Source: Takakia lepidozioides
Lineage: Eukaryota > Streptophyta > Takakiopsida > Takakiales > Takakiaceae
Length of the DNA stretch: 64,000 bases
Direction: 5' to 3'
Assembly (NCBI GenBank): GCA_030704615.1
Contig: CM060732.1
Location: forward strand, 72,955,053 to 73,019,052
Shown: positions 9,839-21,700 of the stretch, piece after piece
How positions within the stretch are numbered: the first letter of the stretch is position 1
Layout of the letters: each line of letters begins with the position of its first letter
Made by a program: the position numbers and the translations under genes
The notes under the pieces: model-generated
What the model was told of the DNA's origin: nothing
The model's input: only the letters and a program-made list of their open reading frames with translations
The model's database searches: none

Positions 9839-10500
9839 GGCACCTCCGTGTTAACACTCAACCGGTCATGAACATGTCCCTAACCCCCTCTCCACAAGGT
9901 AACCGGGTAGAGAACCTGTCACGGCTTATGGTTTGGAATACTAAGTTCCTAACATAGCCTACACCTGTACCTGCATCCACCGCAAGCACTCCTATGGTTG
10001 GCTGGTCATCACCTCCAACCTCACCACAGGAGAAACAATGATGGTCTGGCTGGTCATCACCCCAGCCTCACCATCGACAGCATGCTCTGGGACTGGCCGG
10101 TGATCAAATCCGGACCAATCACCGATAAAAACAAGCGCCCACACAAAACTAGCATGGCGCACAGTCAAGCATGCAGGTATGGAGGGGATCCACACACAAG
10201 AAATTAGAACGACAACTCCTCCACACCAAAAACAACTCCACGGTGTTGCTCCTGCAAGGATACCCCAGCCCAAACCCGGACTGACTCTTGCCGCCACCTA
10301 CGGAAAGGTCTTGGCCTAATGAGAGGGTGGAAACTACGAGGAAGAGAAGCTAAAGCAATGCCTAACCCCAGCATGCCCTCATCCCAACACTCTTCCTCTC
10401 CTCTCTTCCCTCACTTGCATGACCATGGGAATATCATGAAGATACTCCTCAAACCGCCCTCCACGAGCTTCAAAATTCGGCCTTCAAGACCACATGTCAG
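9839..10500. other. leader-like noncoding stretch upstream of element A gag
   Basis: There is no convincing gene. The first about 110 bases match the sequence upstream of the second gag fragment (13800-13890). A short phrase, TGGCTGGTCATCACC, recurs at about 10001 and 10049. I looked for a primer-binding site complementary to a tRNA 3' end and saw none that was clear. Confidence 0.45.
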
Positions 10501-10506
10501 TCCTTA

Positions 10507-11105
10507 GGCAGTCCACCAGTGCCTCCACGAGTCAGCACAGGTCAACACGGGCCACCACAGACCAGCATAGGCCCACACAGCTCACTGGTCACAGCCGTCA
10601 CAGCCCTACACAGGTCACAAGGTCACAGCCCCCACGGCCACAGGTCACAGCCTGTCATAGCCCATCACAACCCCAAAGGCCACAGGCACAGTCTGTCACA
10701 GCCCTACAAAGGTCACAGGGTCACAGCCCCAAAGGCCACAGCCTGTCACAGCCCCTCACAGCCCATAGGCCATAGGGCACAACCTGTCACAGCCCGCCAC
10801 AGCCCCACATGCCACATGGCATAGCCTGTCACAGCCCTACATAGGTCATAGGGGTCACAGCCCCAAAGCCACAGCCCCTCACAGCTCGCCACAGCCCGTC
10901 ACAGCCCCACAGGCCACAGGGCACAGCCTGTCACAGCCCTCATAGCCCGTCACAGCCCCACAGGCCACAGGCCACAGCCTGTCACAACCCCTCACAGCCC
11001 GTCACAGCCCCACAGGCCACTGGACACAGTCTGTCACAGCCCCTCACAGCCCCACAGGCCACAGGGCACAGCCTGTCACAGCCCCCCACAGCCCCACAGG
11101 CCACT
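10507..11105. repeat. CACAG-rich minisatellite
   Basis: A degenerate tandem array built from phrases such as CCTGTCACAGCCC, CCTCACAGCCC and CCACAGGCCACAGG, with higher-order units of about 45-60 bases. Frames without stops here are products of the repeat. Related CACAGCC arrays occur at 33384-33540 and inside the LTR at 38028-38222. Confidence 0.85.
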
Positions 11106-12635
11106 CATGACAGTTTAGCCATTTCTCCAAGGGGTTTAGCCACGCTAAGCTAGGGTTTGTGTCTCTTGGACTCTAGGCTTTTTTGCACCGAGCTATGGCG
11201 GCTGTGAAGAAATCAGCAAGGTATTCTTGTTCTTTCGGCTCCCACACACCACCAATAGTAGCCCTAAGCCATGAGGAAGATGGTTGCCACAAACCAAGCC
11301 TTCTTTCTCACTTAGACTCCCCAAACACGCCACTAAACTCAATGGCAAACAACCAAGCCTTGCTGGTTTCCAGCCCTTGTGAGCACTCATTCAAGCGTTT
11401 CCCTTGGCCATAGCATCTGTCTTAGAGCCTATTCCAGCCCCCTACACCTGCCACTTCAAGAGCCATGCTCTATCTAGGCTTGAGGTTGAAACCCCAACTC
11501 AGAACACGCTCTACAAGTGTCGGACTGTCACATAAGAGCAGATCAGCCCCTTACCTTCTCTTCTAGTTCTCTAAAGCTTGAAAAAACAAAGCCCAATGGA
11601 CTGAAGGCATGCTCCACACATGCCCCACTCTCACCACCAGAGAATCAGCCCCTTTGCTTTCTTTCTTGCACAAACCAACCTGAAAATACACCCTTCAGCG
11701 GGCTGGAAGCATGCTCCACATATGCCCTACAGGGAAACCAGCCCCTTCATTCCTTTCTTGCACTCCCAAACCTGAAAGTACAAGCCTTCAACAGGATGAA
11801 AGCATGCTCCACACATGCATTGCTCTCACATAAGGGAAGTCAGCCCTTCCCTCTTCCTTGCTTGCCCTCCAAGCTTGAAGATGGAAGCTTCAATGAGCTG
11901 AATACATGATCCACACATGCAACCTCTTCACACAAGAGGTATCAGCCCCCTATCTTGGCTCCTTAGCTCCTTGATGTTCTCTAAGACAAGACTAAGCACT
12001 CCACAGCCCTTGCCAAGCTCCTGAAACCCTAAGGCTTACATTTCCAGCCACAAAACACTCCTCTTGTGGTGCAAGAGCTCTTCTTCCAAGCTCTGAAACC
12101 CTAGGTGCAGATTCCATAGCCTTGCCGCACCTCTTAGCTCATGTTCCAGCCCTGCTCTTGCCATGATAAGAGCCATCTCAATGCTGAAGCTCGAGATTGA
12201 AACCCAATCTCAACATACTCCACAAAGTGCACTAATTTGCCCCAAGCCAAATCAGCCCTTTCGCTTGGTCTTGCAATCCTTCACACAATGAAAGCTCACA
12301 TTCCCAAGTCCAATTCTCAGCTTTGCCACCAAAGCCACTATAATCTGCTCTTGACTGGTCCTCTTCCCAATCGTGCTTGCTCATGCATGTACACAATTTG
12401 AAACCATCAAGGTGCTCTGGAATTACCTGCAGCATGGTGCTTTCATCTCTGAAGCTGAAGATCGAATGCCAAGGTCTACCACCTCGTAACCCACATCGCC
12501 TCCGCTTCTAACAACCAAGAGCTCAACGGTGCTCCTTGCATAACAACCTGGTTTCTCTCATTCTCAAGCAAAAACCACAAGTGCTACAACTAACTCATAT
12601 CTGGCACTCACAGATACGAGCTCATCTTTATCGAG
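11106..12635. repeat. region with degenerate ~100-bp repeats; no gene seen
   Basis: Between about 11460 and 12260 short phrases recur at loose intervals: CATGCTCCACACATGC, CACATAAG, ATCAGCCCCTT and TCTCAACA(T/C)... with ACTCCACA. The array is too diverged for an exact period. A start-like ATGGCGGCTGTGAAGAAA at 11193 is followed after eight codons by a possible splice donor, but I cannot build a gene from it. The stretch ends at CTTTATCGAG, where LTR similarity resumes. Confidence 0.5.
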
Positions 12636-12909
12636 TGATAAAGAAGAAAAATACAAGCACAAGCTTATGCGAGCTCACAAAGCTGAAGCATAAACTCATG
12701 CATATATAACCTCATCACTCAAATACAAGTCAAGCCAAATGCACCCCACGCCATGAGGAATCCACACTACGGCGCTATAGCTAGGCGCGGTGAGGCTCAA
12801 CTCGAGAAAGATGACCCCTGGATTGACACTTGGGCCAATCCCAAATGTCAATATGTAAAAGCTAGCTATTTCCTAGCTAGTTTCACACTAGTGGTAAAAT
12901 AACTTGACA
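12636..12909 (+). repeat. 3' part of the split LTR
   Basis: It matches the last 314 bases of the LTR at 1247-1750, including the TATA box and the ACTTGACA end, except for a deletion of about 40-50 bases near 12815. Together with 1753-1942 it would make one LTR, separated by about 10.7 kb. Confidence 0.82.
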
Positions 12910-12912
12910 GGG

Positions 12913-12995
12913 CGATTGTGGCATAACTTTCTAGGATTGTGTGCTTAGAATGTATGGTGGACAACGATGTATGTTGTGGCACGATGCTTAGGTGC
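12913..12995 (+). repeat. direct repeat, copy 1
   Basis: A unit of about 80 bases starting CGATTGTGGCATAACTTTC and ending ATGCTTAGGTGC. Copy 2 is at 13919-13988. Both copies lie next to gypsy-derived sequence and bracket the rearranged fragments at 13.0-13.9 kb. Confidence 0.75.
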
Positions 12996-13386
12996 ACGAC
13001 AGCTGTCATGGTTTTAGTCATGGTTAATTAGAATTATCCACTTCTAGTTAATTATAACATTTTGGATATTTATATTTGTATTTTGTGTGTTGGGACTTCA
13101 TTTGGTCTCATATGCCAAGTGAGGTGTCAAGCCGCACTTGGGACATGGGGATGGATTTTCCCTTTGTGAGGGTTGAGGAGGGCTCATCTTCTTGTAGTTG
13201 AACCTGTATGAGCCTCTTTCACCTCCATAGCTCCAGGTATTGAGAGGGAGTGTGTTGAGGGCTTTGTAGGGTGGATTTCCTTAGCAAGGGTGCTCTTGGC
13301 TTGACTTAGTTTATGTGATTGAGTGGATTCATGAATGGAGTGTTTCCATTATGTTCACTTCCATTATCAAATAATGATATATGTGC

Positions 13387-13512
13387 ATGGCTGAGCAACG
13401 GAGATTGCAAACATTGGTGGCTACTTCTGCACTTCCATTGGATATTGCACCATCTCTGCCAACCGGGACGATGGAGGTAGTGAGTGGGGGCGAGCACATG
13501 ATCATGGGGTGC
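13387..13512 (+). pseudogene. fragment of a methyltransferase C-terminus (plus strand)
   Basis: The translation MAEQRRLQTLV..., with VVSGGEHMIMGC about 30 residues later, matches the tail of the element A methyltransferase (MAEQHRVRSTLP..., AVSGGEHVRTTGC). It is on the opposite strand to element A and has no other methyltransferase motif, so it is a relic of a related element. Confidence 0.75.
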
Positions 13513-13659
13513 AAAGAGAGAATCATTGGCACCCATGGCAGATGTGGGATGAGATGCGCAAAGAGAGAGTCATTGGATCTCTCAAGCAGCAGTATGAGGA
13601 GTGGGGAGAGCCATACACTGAGGATCAATGGCAAAGAAATAGCTTGCACCTGCGGGGTG

Positions 13660-13890
13660 GATTTCTCAGAGTCTGAATCAGAACCCTCCTCAGAAGACAC
13701 AGAAGGTGAAGGTGGCCTAAACCGCACACCTCGTCTCGTGTACCCACTAGTATCGCTAGTGCTCGTACCGGCATTTCCCTCAGCAACTAGTGGCACCTCC
13801 GTGATGAAAACTCACAACCACACCTGTTATAAACCTGTCTGTAATCCCCCTTTCCACAAGGCAACCGGGTAGAGAACGTGTTGCAGCTTA
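13660..13890 (-). pseudogene. fragment of gag head and leader, related to element A
   Basis: On the minus strand TSDTSGYTRRGVRFRPP and EEGSDSDSE match the element A gag start (SDTSGYTRQGVRFRPP). The upstream 90 bases match the A leader, including CCACAAGG.AACCGGGTAGAGAAC on the plus strand. The frame soon leaves similarity. Confidence 0.78.
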
Positions 13891-13918
13891 CGGTTTCTAT
13901 CCACTTTCATTGCTAGTT

Positions 13919-13988
13919 CGATTGTGGCATAGCTTTCTTTGTGTGCTTGGTGGACAGCAATGTATGTTGTGGCACGATGCTTAGGTGC
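13919..13988 (+). repeat. direct repeat, copy 2
   Basis: Close match to 12913-12995 with a short internal deletion. It follows the gag leader fragment directly. Confidence 0.72.
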
Positions 13989-15766
13989 GACACACTCAAT
14001 CCTGATCCCTCCTATTGAATGGGACCATTTCTTGTCCCACTTAGCAGTGAAGTTGGAGGATCTAGAGACGATATCCTATCTTTGCAATGTATGCAAAGAA
14101 GGGGAAGGAAAGCACAGTGTGTGTCATGGAAACACTCTTCCAAGATCATTACATTGAAATCCCCATTAATTCAAAACCTTTCAGGAAGCTTGGAGTTATT
14201 GAATGGGTTCAAAAACCTTCCAAGACATTTTTATTCTTAAGGTTTGAACCAATCACCAGAACAACACATAGGAGGTTGGATACTCAGCACATGAAGAATG
14301 TGCGTTTGTTTCCAAAGTAAACTCGTGGTTTCCATTCCTGGTCAAAATGTGGAAGTTGGATAAGGAGTATTGTTGCTTAGTCAGGGCTTTAGTGACTACC
14401 CCCTTGTAAAAGTTTTCAATTATCAATTGTATGCTGGAAGTTCGCAAGGTCACTGTGGAGTTGACAAACTTGGATCCTCATTGAATGGAAAACACCTCTG
14501 ACCAAACCATCGTGCCTTTGCCACGATGTCTCCAATCTGCTTCCTATTTGGCTATCTGCTTGTACCACGCTAGCACTATGCAACTTCCTGCCAAGGGTGG
14601 GGCCAGTTTCAAAGACTACAGAGAAAAGGGATGAGGAGGCATAATATAGTGGCCAGGGCTGGTGTGGTCTTGTAGGGTCGGTGAAACATTGCCTTGCCAT
14701 GTGGTCCTGTGGAGAGATAGGCCCTGGTAGCTGCAATCTGGTAGCTGCAATACAATCCACAAACATATTTCATAAGTCTCACTCATTTCTGAAGATGCAC
14801 TTTCGAGCAGCATTCCTCCATGGCCTTCCTAATCTTTGCCTAAATCTCCTCCGCTGACTCTCTTGAGAAATTCAAGGACAATCTTTTTCTGATCCAGTAC
14901 AGTGGTACTCTCTTCAAAAATTGAAAAGACTTCCGTGCGTCTCTAGTTTTCCATTTCCGGGACCCAGACAATGCTAAAACCTGTTCCTTGGGATTGGATT
15001 TTGCACATCATATTAAAAGTTACAGTCAAGATCTTGGTTGAGATCATCTGGGGCGCGAGAGTGAACTTTGTTTTTCAAGGCCATTCCAGTGGATCCTCTT
15101 CTGCTCTTCTGCTATCGCTTGCCTGGGGCTATTATACCATGAAACTGGCGAGAATTTCGAGTAAATGGTAGAGACCATGAAGGACACTGCAAACTTACAA
15201 AGATACAAAGGATTACCTGACCATGATGCAGCTGATGATGGAAACCTACAAGATCAGTCTGAAAGTGAGGGGGCGGCTGTTGCTGATGACCCTGGAATTC
15301 CTGCATGATCAGACAAAGACAGTGGATGAGATTCCTTGCATATTTGAAATCACAGACTTGTAAAGCTTTCAGACTCTTACATGACAGTGGATGGAATTCA
15401 GTGGTATTTTTTAGTTTAGAGACTGGCAAACCTTTCAGTCTCTTGAAGGGAACATAGCCACAAACGTAGACAAGGTAAACATGGTCGCTATCACTTGGCT
15501 AGCCAAGTGATCACTTTGACCTCAACACTTCAACTGTCTTTTCCACAACAGCTTCTATGGAATACCTGAGCATTTACTGACTGAATCAAACAATACCACA
15601 ACATTTCAAAGATGGTGTCCATGGGATGAAAGTGCACTTGCTATAGCCCAGAAACGCCACCAATAAGAAATTGCTTGAATGTATCCTTACCAGGAATGCT
15701 ACTGTAGCTCACCTTTGTAATAACCGGCCTTAGTTGTATAATAGAACAGATACTAATCCGTCTCAC
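13989..15766. other. no confident gene; probable 3' side of the coiled-coil gene
   Basis: I see only short open frames. A plus-strand frame at 15170-15313 encodes 48 acidic residues (LPDHDAADDGNLQ) with no homology I recognise. The last exons or 3' untranslated part of the minus-strand coiled-coil gene should lie here, but I could not find a coiled-coil exon past 15767. Confidence 0.4.
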
Positions 15767-18700
15767 CTCAAGTTCCTTCATAGCATCAGCTGCTGCTCTC
15801 CGTCTTACTTCCAGTTCCATTGTGCAGTTGCCCATCTGTTCCTCCAACAGAGCCTAGCGAGCACAACCGCCAATCAAGGCTATCTTCCTTCCACAGGCAG
15901 CATAATAGAGAATACCACAACAGTTTCATCGTAGGAAGCTTTTAATACTCCAGGAAGCGCAAGTACCAGTTGCCAGCAGGTCAAACCAGCATAGTGGGCT
16001 GGGACCTTTTACCCTACCTACAGTTCTGAGGTTTGGAAATCACAAATGACAATGTCACCCACTAATCTTGGGCATACAACCACCCAAATGCATCAGTTTT
16101 TGCTCGCTGTGTTTGCTGCAATCCTATAGGGTAATGGGGTTTAGTGAATATCATACCACTCAGCCAGCAATTCTCAGATGTGCTGACAAAATGCACAAAA
16201 ACATGCACTCGCTGCAAGGCCCTTTGACACTGCACCAAGGTATCCCTGGAAAGTTACATTGTACACCCTAGATAATTTACTCAAGCGTGAAGTACCAAGG
16301 TGGACATACCTTCTCATGCCTCATGTGTCTGTTCTCGTCCTCCAATCTCTCAAACTCCTCTCTAGATACACCATTTATTTGAGTAAGACTTTGCTGTTGG
16401 TTAACTCTTCGTTGCTCCGATAAGAGGTAACGCAATTCCCCAAGACACCTAAGAGCGTTCTCTTTATCGGCAACAGCACATGCCAGTTTTCTGTCACCCT
16501 TAATCTGTTTTTCCTCCAAAATGGCAGCCTGCTCCTCAAGGTGATCTGAGATCATGTGTGCCTGCCCAATTCTCCCTGTCAGGGCCTCCTTCTCTTTCTC
16601 CAACAAAGAAAGAGCCACACGAAGATTGTCACGCTCTTGCGTAAGAGATGCATTCTCAGCCACCTTCTCCTTCCTAATCAGAGCCAGCTCATTCTTTAAT
16701 ACAGATAGCTCCACTTTCAAAGCATCCTCAAGTCTCTGTGTCGAGGCATCCTTCTCCCTCTCCCTTGAAGAAACTGTTGCATGCAGGCTCTCAAGCTCAT
16801 GCATAAGTGATTCCTTCGCCAACATCATGTTATCCCTCTCTTTGGCTGTAATGGCCAGTTGCTCATTCAACAACTGCACTCTTGGGACAAGCTCATCAAG
16901 CTTCTGTTTGAGAGACATTTCAGAAGTGGCCATCGTCTCCTTCTCCACTCTCACCACAGACAACTCATTCTTTATGGAGCAAAGCTGCACTTCCAGATCC
17001 TCCTCGGTTTTCTTTGTCAAGGCAGCCTTCTCCCTCTCCAGCGCAGAAAATGTTGCACGAAGATGGACAAGGTCTTGCATGAGAGATTCATTCCCTAGCA
17101 CCATCTGCTCTCTCTCTTTGTTTGCATTGGCTAGCTGTTCCTTCAGCAAATGCACTGTTGCGACCAGCTCCTCAAGCTTACTTCTGAGAGTCACTTCAGA
17201 ACTAGCAATCCCCTCCTGCTCCTGTCTTGCCTTTCTCAACTCATTCTTCAATGAAGAAATCTCCACATTGAGATCGTCCTCAATTCTCTTTGCCAAGGCA
17301 TCCCTCTCTTTCTCTAACAAAGATATTGATGTATGAAGGTTGTCACGCTCTTGTATAATGTCATGAAGCTTCTGTTTTAAAGATACCTCAGAAGTAGTCA
17401 ACCTCTCCTTATCCCTCACTGCTGAGCCCAACTCATCCTTTACTGAAGAAAGCTCCACACTAAGGGTCTTGGCCTTCTCAGCCAAGGCAACCCTCTCCCG
17501 CTCCGACAAAGAAAATGCAAACTGTAGATCATCAAGCTTTTGAACAAGTGCCTCTCCCTCCAGACTCTTTCTGTCGGCAGTGGCTACTTGTTGCTTCAGC
17601 GAATCCACTGTTGTGAGTTGCTCCTCAAGCTTACAACTATCAGACACTTCAGAAGCAGCCAGCCTCCCCTTCTCCTCCCTTGCCATAGCCAACCTACTCA
17701 CAGATGAAACCTCCACATTGAGATCACCATATACTCTCTTTATCAACTCATCCTTCTCTTTCTCTAACACAGAAATTGACACATGAAGGTTTTTGCACTC
17801 TTGCATAAGCCCATCAAGCCTCTGTTTTAGAGACACCTCAGAAGTAGCTAACAGCTTCTTATCCTCCACTACCAAATCTAACTCCTCCTTTACTGAACAA
17901 ATCTCCACATTAAGGTTCTTGGCCTCATCAGTCAAGGCAGCCTTCTCCCTTGTAACCAAAGCAAGTGCTGTGTGAAGATCATTGAACTCTTTCAGAACAA
18001 GTGCTTCTTTTTCCAGACTCGTTTTCTCTGCAGTAGCTAATTGTTCCTTCAGTGAATGAACTGTTTTGACAAGCTCTTCATGTTTACACTGGAGAGAGGC
18101 TTCAGAAGCAGCCATCTTCTCCTGCTCCTTCCTTGCCGTAGCCAACTCATTCCTCAACGAAGCAACCTCCACATTGAGATCGTCATCAATTCTCTTTGTC
18201 AATACATCCTTCTCTTTATCAAACAAAGGTACTGATGCAGAAAGGTTGTCATGCTCATGCATGAGCACATCAAGCCTCTGTCTTAGAGACCCCTCAGAAG
18301 TAGCTAACCTTTCCCGATCCTTCACTGCCAAATCCAACTCCTCCTTTACTGAACAAAGCTCCACATTAAGGTTCTTGGCCTTCTCAGTAAATACAACCTT
18401 CTCTCTCTCCAAAAAAGAAAATGCCACTTTAAGATCATCAAGTTCTTGAAAAAGTGATTCCCTCTCCAGTAAAATTTTCTCCCTTCCTTTGGCTCCAGTA
18501 TCCAAACCTTGTTCATTCAGTGAACCGACTGTTGCCTGAACCTGATTGAGCTTCTGTGTCACAGGTACTACAGGAGTATTCATCCTTTCTTTCTCTTTGA
18601 CCACCATGGCTTGCCTATCCTTTTCTGTGGCTGTCACAGACAGCTCTTTCTTCACTGCGGAACATTCTACTTGTAGTTGATTGAGTTCATGTGTAAGAAA

Positions 18701-21700
18701 CACCTCCCGTGAAGCTAGCCTATTCTTCTCTTTGATTGCTGCAGCCAGCTGTTCCTCCAGTGAACTGCTAAATGCACGGAGATTAATGAGGTCTTGCACA
18801 AAGAGCACCGGGTCATCCTTAGCTAATGTGGCCTCCTGTTTGGCTGCCCTGGCTAGCTCATGTCGCAAACACTCAATGTGTGCGCTGAGATGAAGGTTTT
18901 CAATTTCCATAGAGCATAATTTCTTATGCGCACTATCCCTCTCTTTCACCAACACTGATTTTTCTGCCACAAGTAACTCCTGTTGTGCACTATCCCTCTC
19001 TTTCACCAACACTGCATTTTCTGCCAGAAGTACCTCGTACTCCCCTTGCAGTTTTGCAAATTTTACTTCCAGCTTCTTTACTTGGCTATTGGCAACCTCA
19101 AGGCCTATTTGCTCTTCCACCCTCTTGGCCATAACCTTGTGTTCCTCTTGCAGGCTCTTGAACTCTCTCTCTTTTTTCTCCAGTGCTGCCTGACACCAGT
19201 CATGCTCCCTCGTCAGGACTGAATTGTCTACCATACTTGACAAGTGATCTCTGCGAAGACTTTCACACTCAGCCTCCAGCTCCTCCACTTTGGACTCAAA
19301 TGCTTTAAGATCTGCTTCCAGAACCTCCCACTGTTTCTCAAGTGCTACCTTGTGACTCTGACGCAGGCTCTCACATTCAGACTCTAGCTTCTCTGCTTTG
19401 GTCTTGAACTCACAGACGGATTCCATGAGGGACGCCTTCTCTAAGGCCAAACTTACTTTACACTTTCGCAGTTTATTTTTCTCCTGGGTAACTCTTTCCG
19501 CCTCAGCTTCCCATTTATGTGCACTTTCTTCCACAAGGGTAAGATTTTCCTTGAGTTTATGGAGCTCTTCCTCCAATCGAAAGTTCTCTACCAGTGTCGC
19601 CTAGGACAAAGACCAGTATGCTATCAGTTTATACCCATTGTATCTCAAGAGCTGCAGGGATCACGATGCCCCATGTGTCAGGCATAGTTGCATGCCTTGG
19701 GCTTTTTAGAGGAGATAATGACTGAAATAAAGGAGAAGGAGCTCTAGAAATATTTTAAGATCTGCAGAAACTCTCCACACAAAACTCCTTTTACTTTCTT
19801 TCTTCGTCCTCTTCTGCAGGACTGAACAGAAAAGCCAATGCAAATTGTCAAGTTCTTGAAACCAATGTACGAAGCAAGTATTTAGTTGGTGATATTCATA
19901 GAAAAGGCCCATACCAACCCGACGAAGGGCTGATTATCCAAACGACCAGCTATACATTGTTTAAACTAACGCTTGATTGCTAGATTGCTGTTGACCTGAT
20001 ATTTGTTGCGTAATTGCTCACAATCTGATGCCAACTTCTCTATGAGTGCTCTCTGATTTGCTAGGGCTGCAAGCAACTCTGAAGTGCTGTCCTCTTTATC
20101 AGACTCTTCAGTCAGGCGGCACAATTAAGGGCCCTAAAGCAGTGGCTGACTGATGACCAACCCTGTACAGATTCAATACTGGTGTTAAGAACAGAACTTG
20201 AGATTACAATCTTCTTATAATAAAGGCGTGATCAGGTTCTGCCTGAACCAGCCAGATGTCAACCATGCCTGGAATCAGCTTAAAGTTGTTCTATCGGGTA
20301 CATTTGGAAAAATGTTTTCATCATGCCAGGCCTCCAGTATTTACAGTAGACTACATGGTTAGACATATATGATCTCTTGTTGCCCCCAGAGACGCAGTAC
20401 TATAGCATTGTCAATAAAAGGCAAGGTCAATGACGTTAATGCATATCGAACAACCTGTACCTGCTTTTCCTGGCGCAAACTCTCGCATTTGGACTCCAAC
20501 TTTTGGGATTTTCTATCCAAATCTTGGGGAGCACCAGATTCTTGTATCACTTCCTGGTTTGACTCAAGGTTGCCCTGTTCTTCCTGAAGTCTCCTATTTT
20601 CTTTCCTCACCACTGCTAACTCCTCCTCCAACTGCAACTTCTCTCCAAGGATGACCTGATATTCATTGAAAAGGCCCATATCAACCTGATGAAGGGCTGA
20701 TTATCCAAATGACCAGCTGTACATTGTTTAACTAACGCTTGATTGCTAGATTGCTGTTGACATGATATTTGTTTGCGTAATTGCTCACAATCTGATGCCA
20801 ACTTCTCTATGTTGCTCGTTATAAAGTACCATTTCATTTTCAGTTCTATGATTTGCTAGGGTGCAAGCAACTCTGAAGTGCTGTCCTCTTTATCAGACTC
20901 TTCAGTCAGGCGGCACAATTTAAGGGCCCTAAAGCAGTGGCTGACTGATGACCAACCCTGTACAGATTCAATACCGGTGTTAAGAACAGAACTTGAGATT
21001 ACAATCTTCTTATAATAAAGGTGTGATCAGGTCCTGCCTGAACCAGCCAGATGTCAACTACCCCTGGAATCAGCTTAAAGTTGTTCTATCGGGTACATTT
21101 GGAAAGATGTTTTCATCATGCCAGGCCTCCAGTATTTACAGTAGACTACATGGTTAGACATATATGATCTCTTGTTGTCCCAAGAGACGCAGTACTATAG
21201 CATTGTCATTAAAAGGCAAGGTCAATGATGTTAATGCATATCGAACAACCTGTACCTGCTTTTCCTGGCGCAAACTCTCGCATTTGGACTCCAACTTTTG
21301 GGATTTTCTATCCAAATCTTGGGGAGCACCAGATTCCTGTATCACTTCCTGGTTTGGCTCAAGGTTGCCCTGCTCTTCCTGAAGTCTCCTATTTTCTTTC
21401 CTCACCACTGCTAACTCCTCCTCCAACTGCAACTTCTCTCCAAGGATGACCTGCTTCTGCCATTGAAGATTCTCACAGTCTAGTTCCACCATCTTGAACT
21501 TGCTTGAAACCTCATTCTGATGACTGAGCGGCCTTTGTCTACAAGCTTGCACAGCTCGATGCATGGCGGCCCTCGCTAAAGCAATTTCACTTAACAGCTT
21601 CTCCTTGGTAGATGCTAGATTCAAGAAGGCAAGTTTGGTCTCTGCAATGCCCTTGTATCCCTCCAATTCTGAACTCGTTACCTCCGGGTTCTGTATAGAT

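Noticed and set aside
10507-11105. CRISPR array or coding repeats
   Set aside because: Spacer and repeat are not distinct, the genome is eukaryotic, and the frames are low-complexity products.
13006-13387. solo LTR starting TGTCATGG
   Set aside because: It has a TG start and a plausible length, but I found no second copy, no convincing CA end with a target duplication and no polypurine tract.
16554-17336. 260-codon plus-strand frame, and similar ones at 18066 and 20369
   Set aside because: Shadows of the coiled-coil exons on the other strand; Ser- and Cys-rich composition and no motif.
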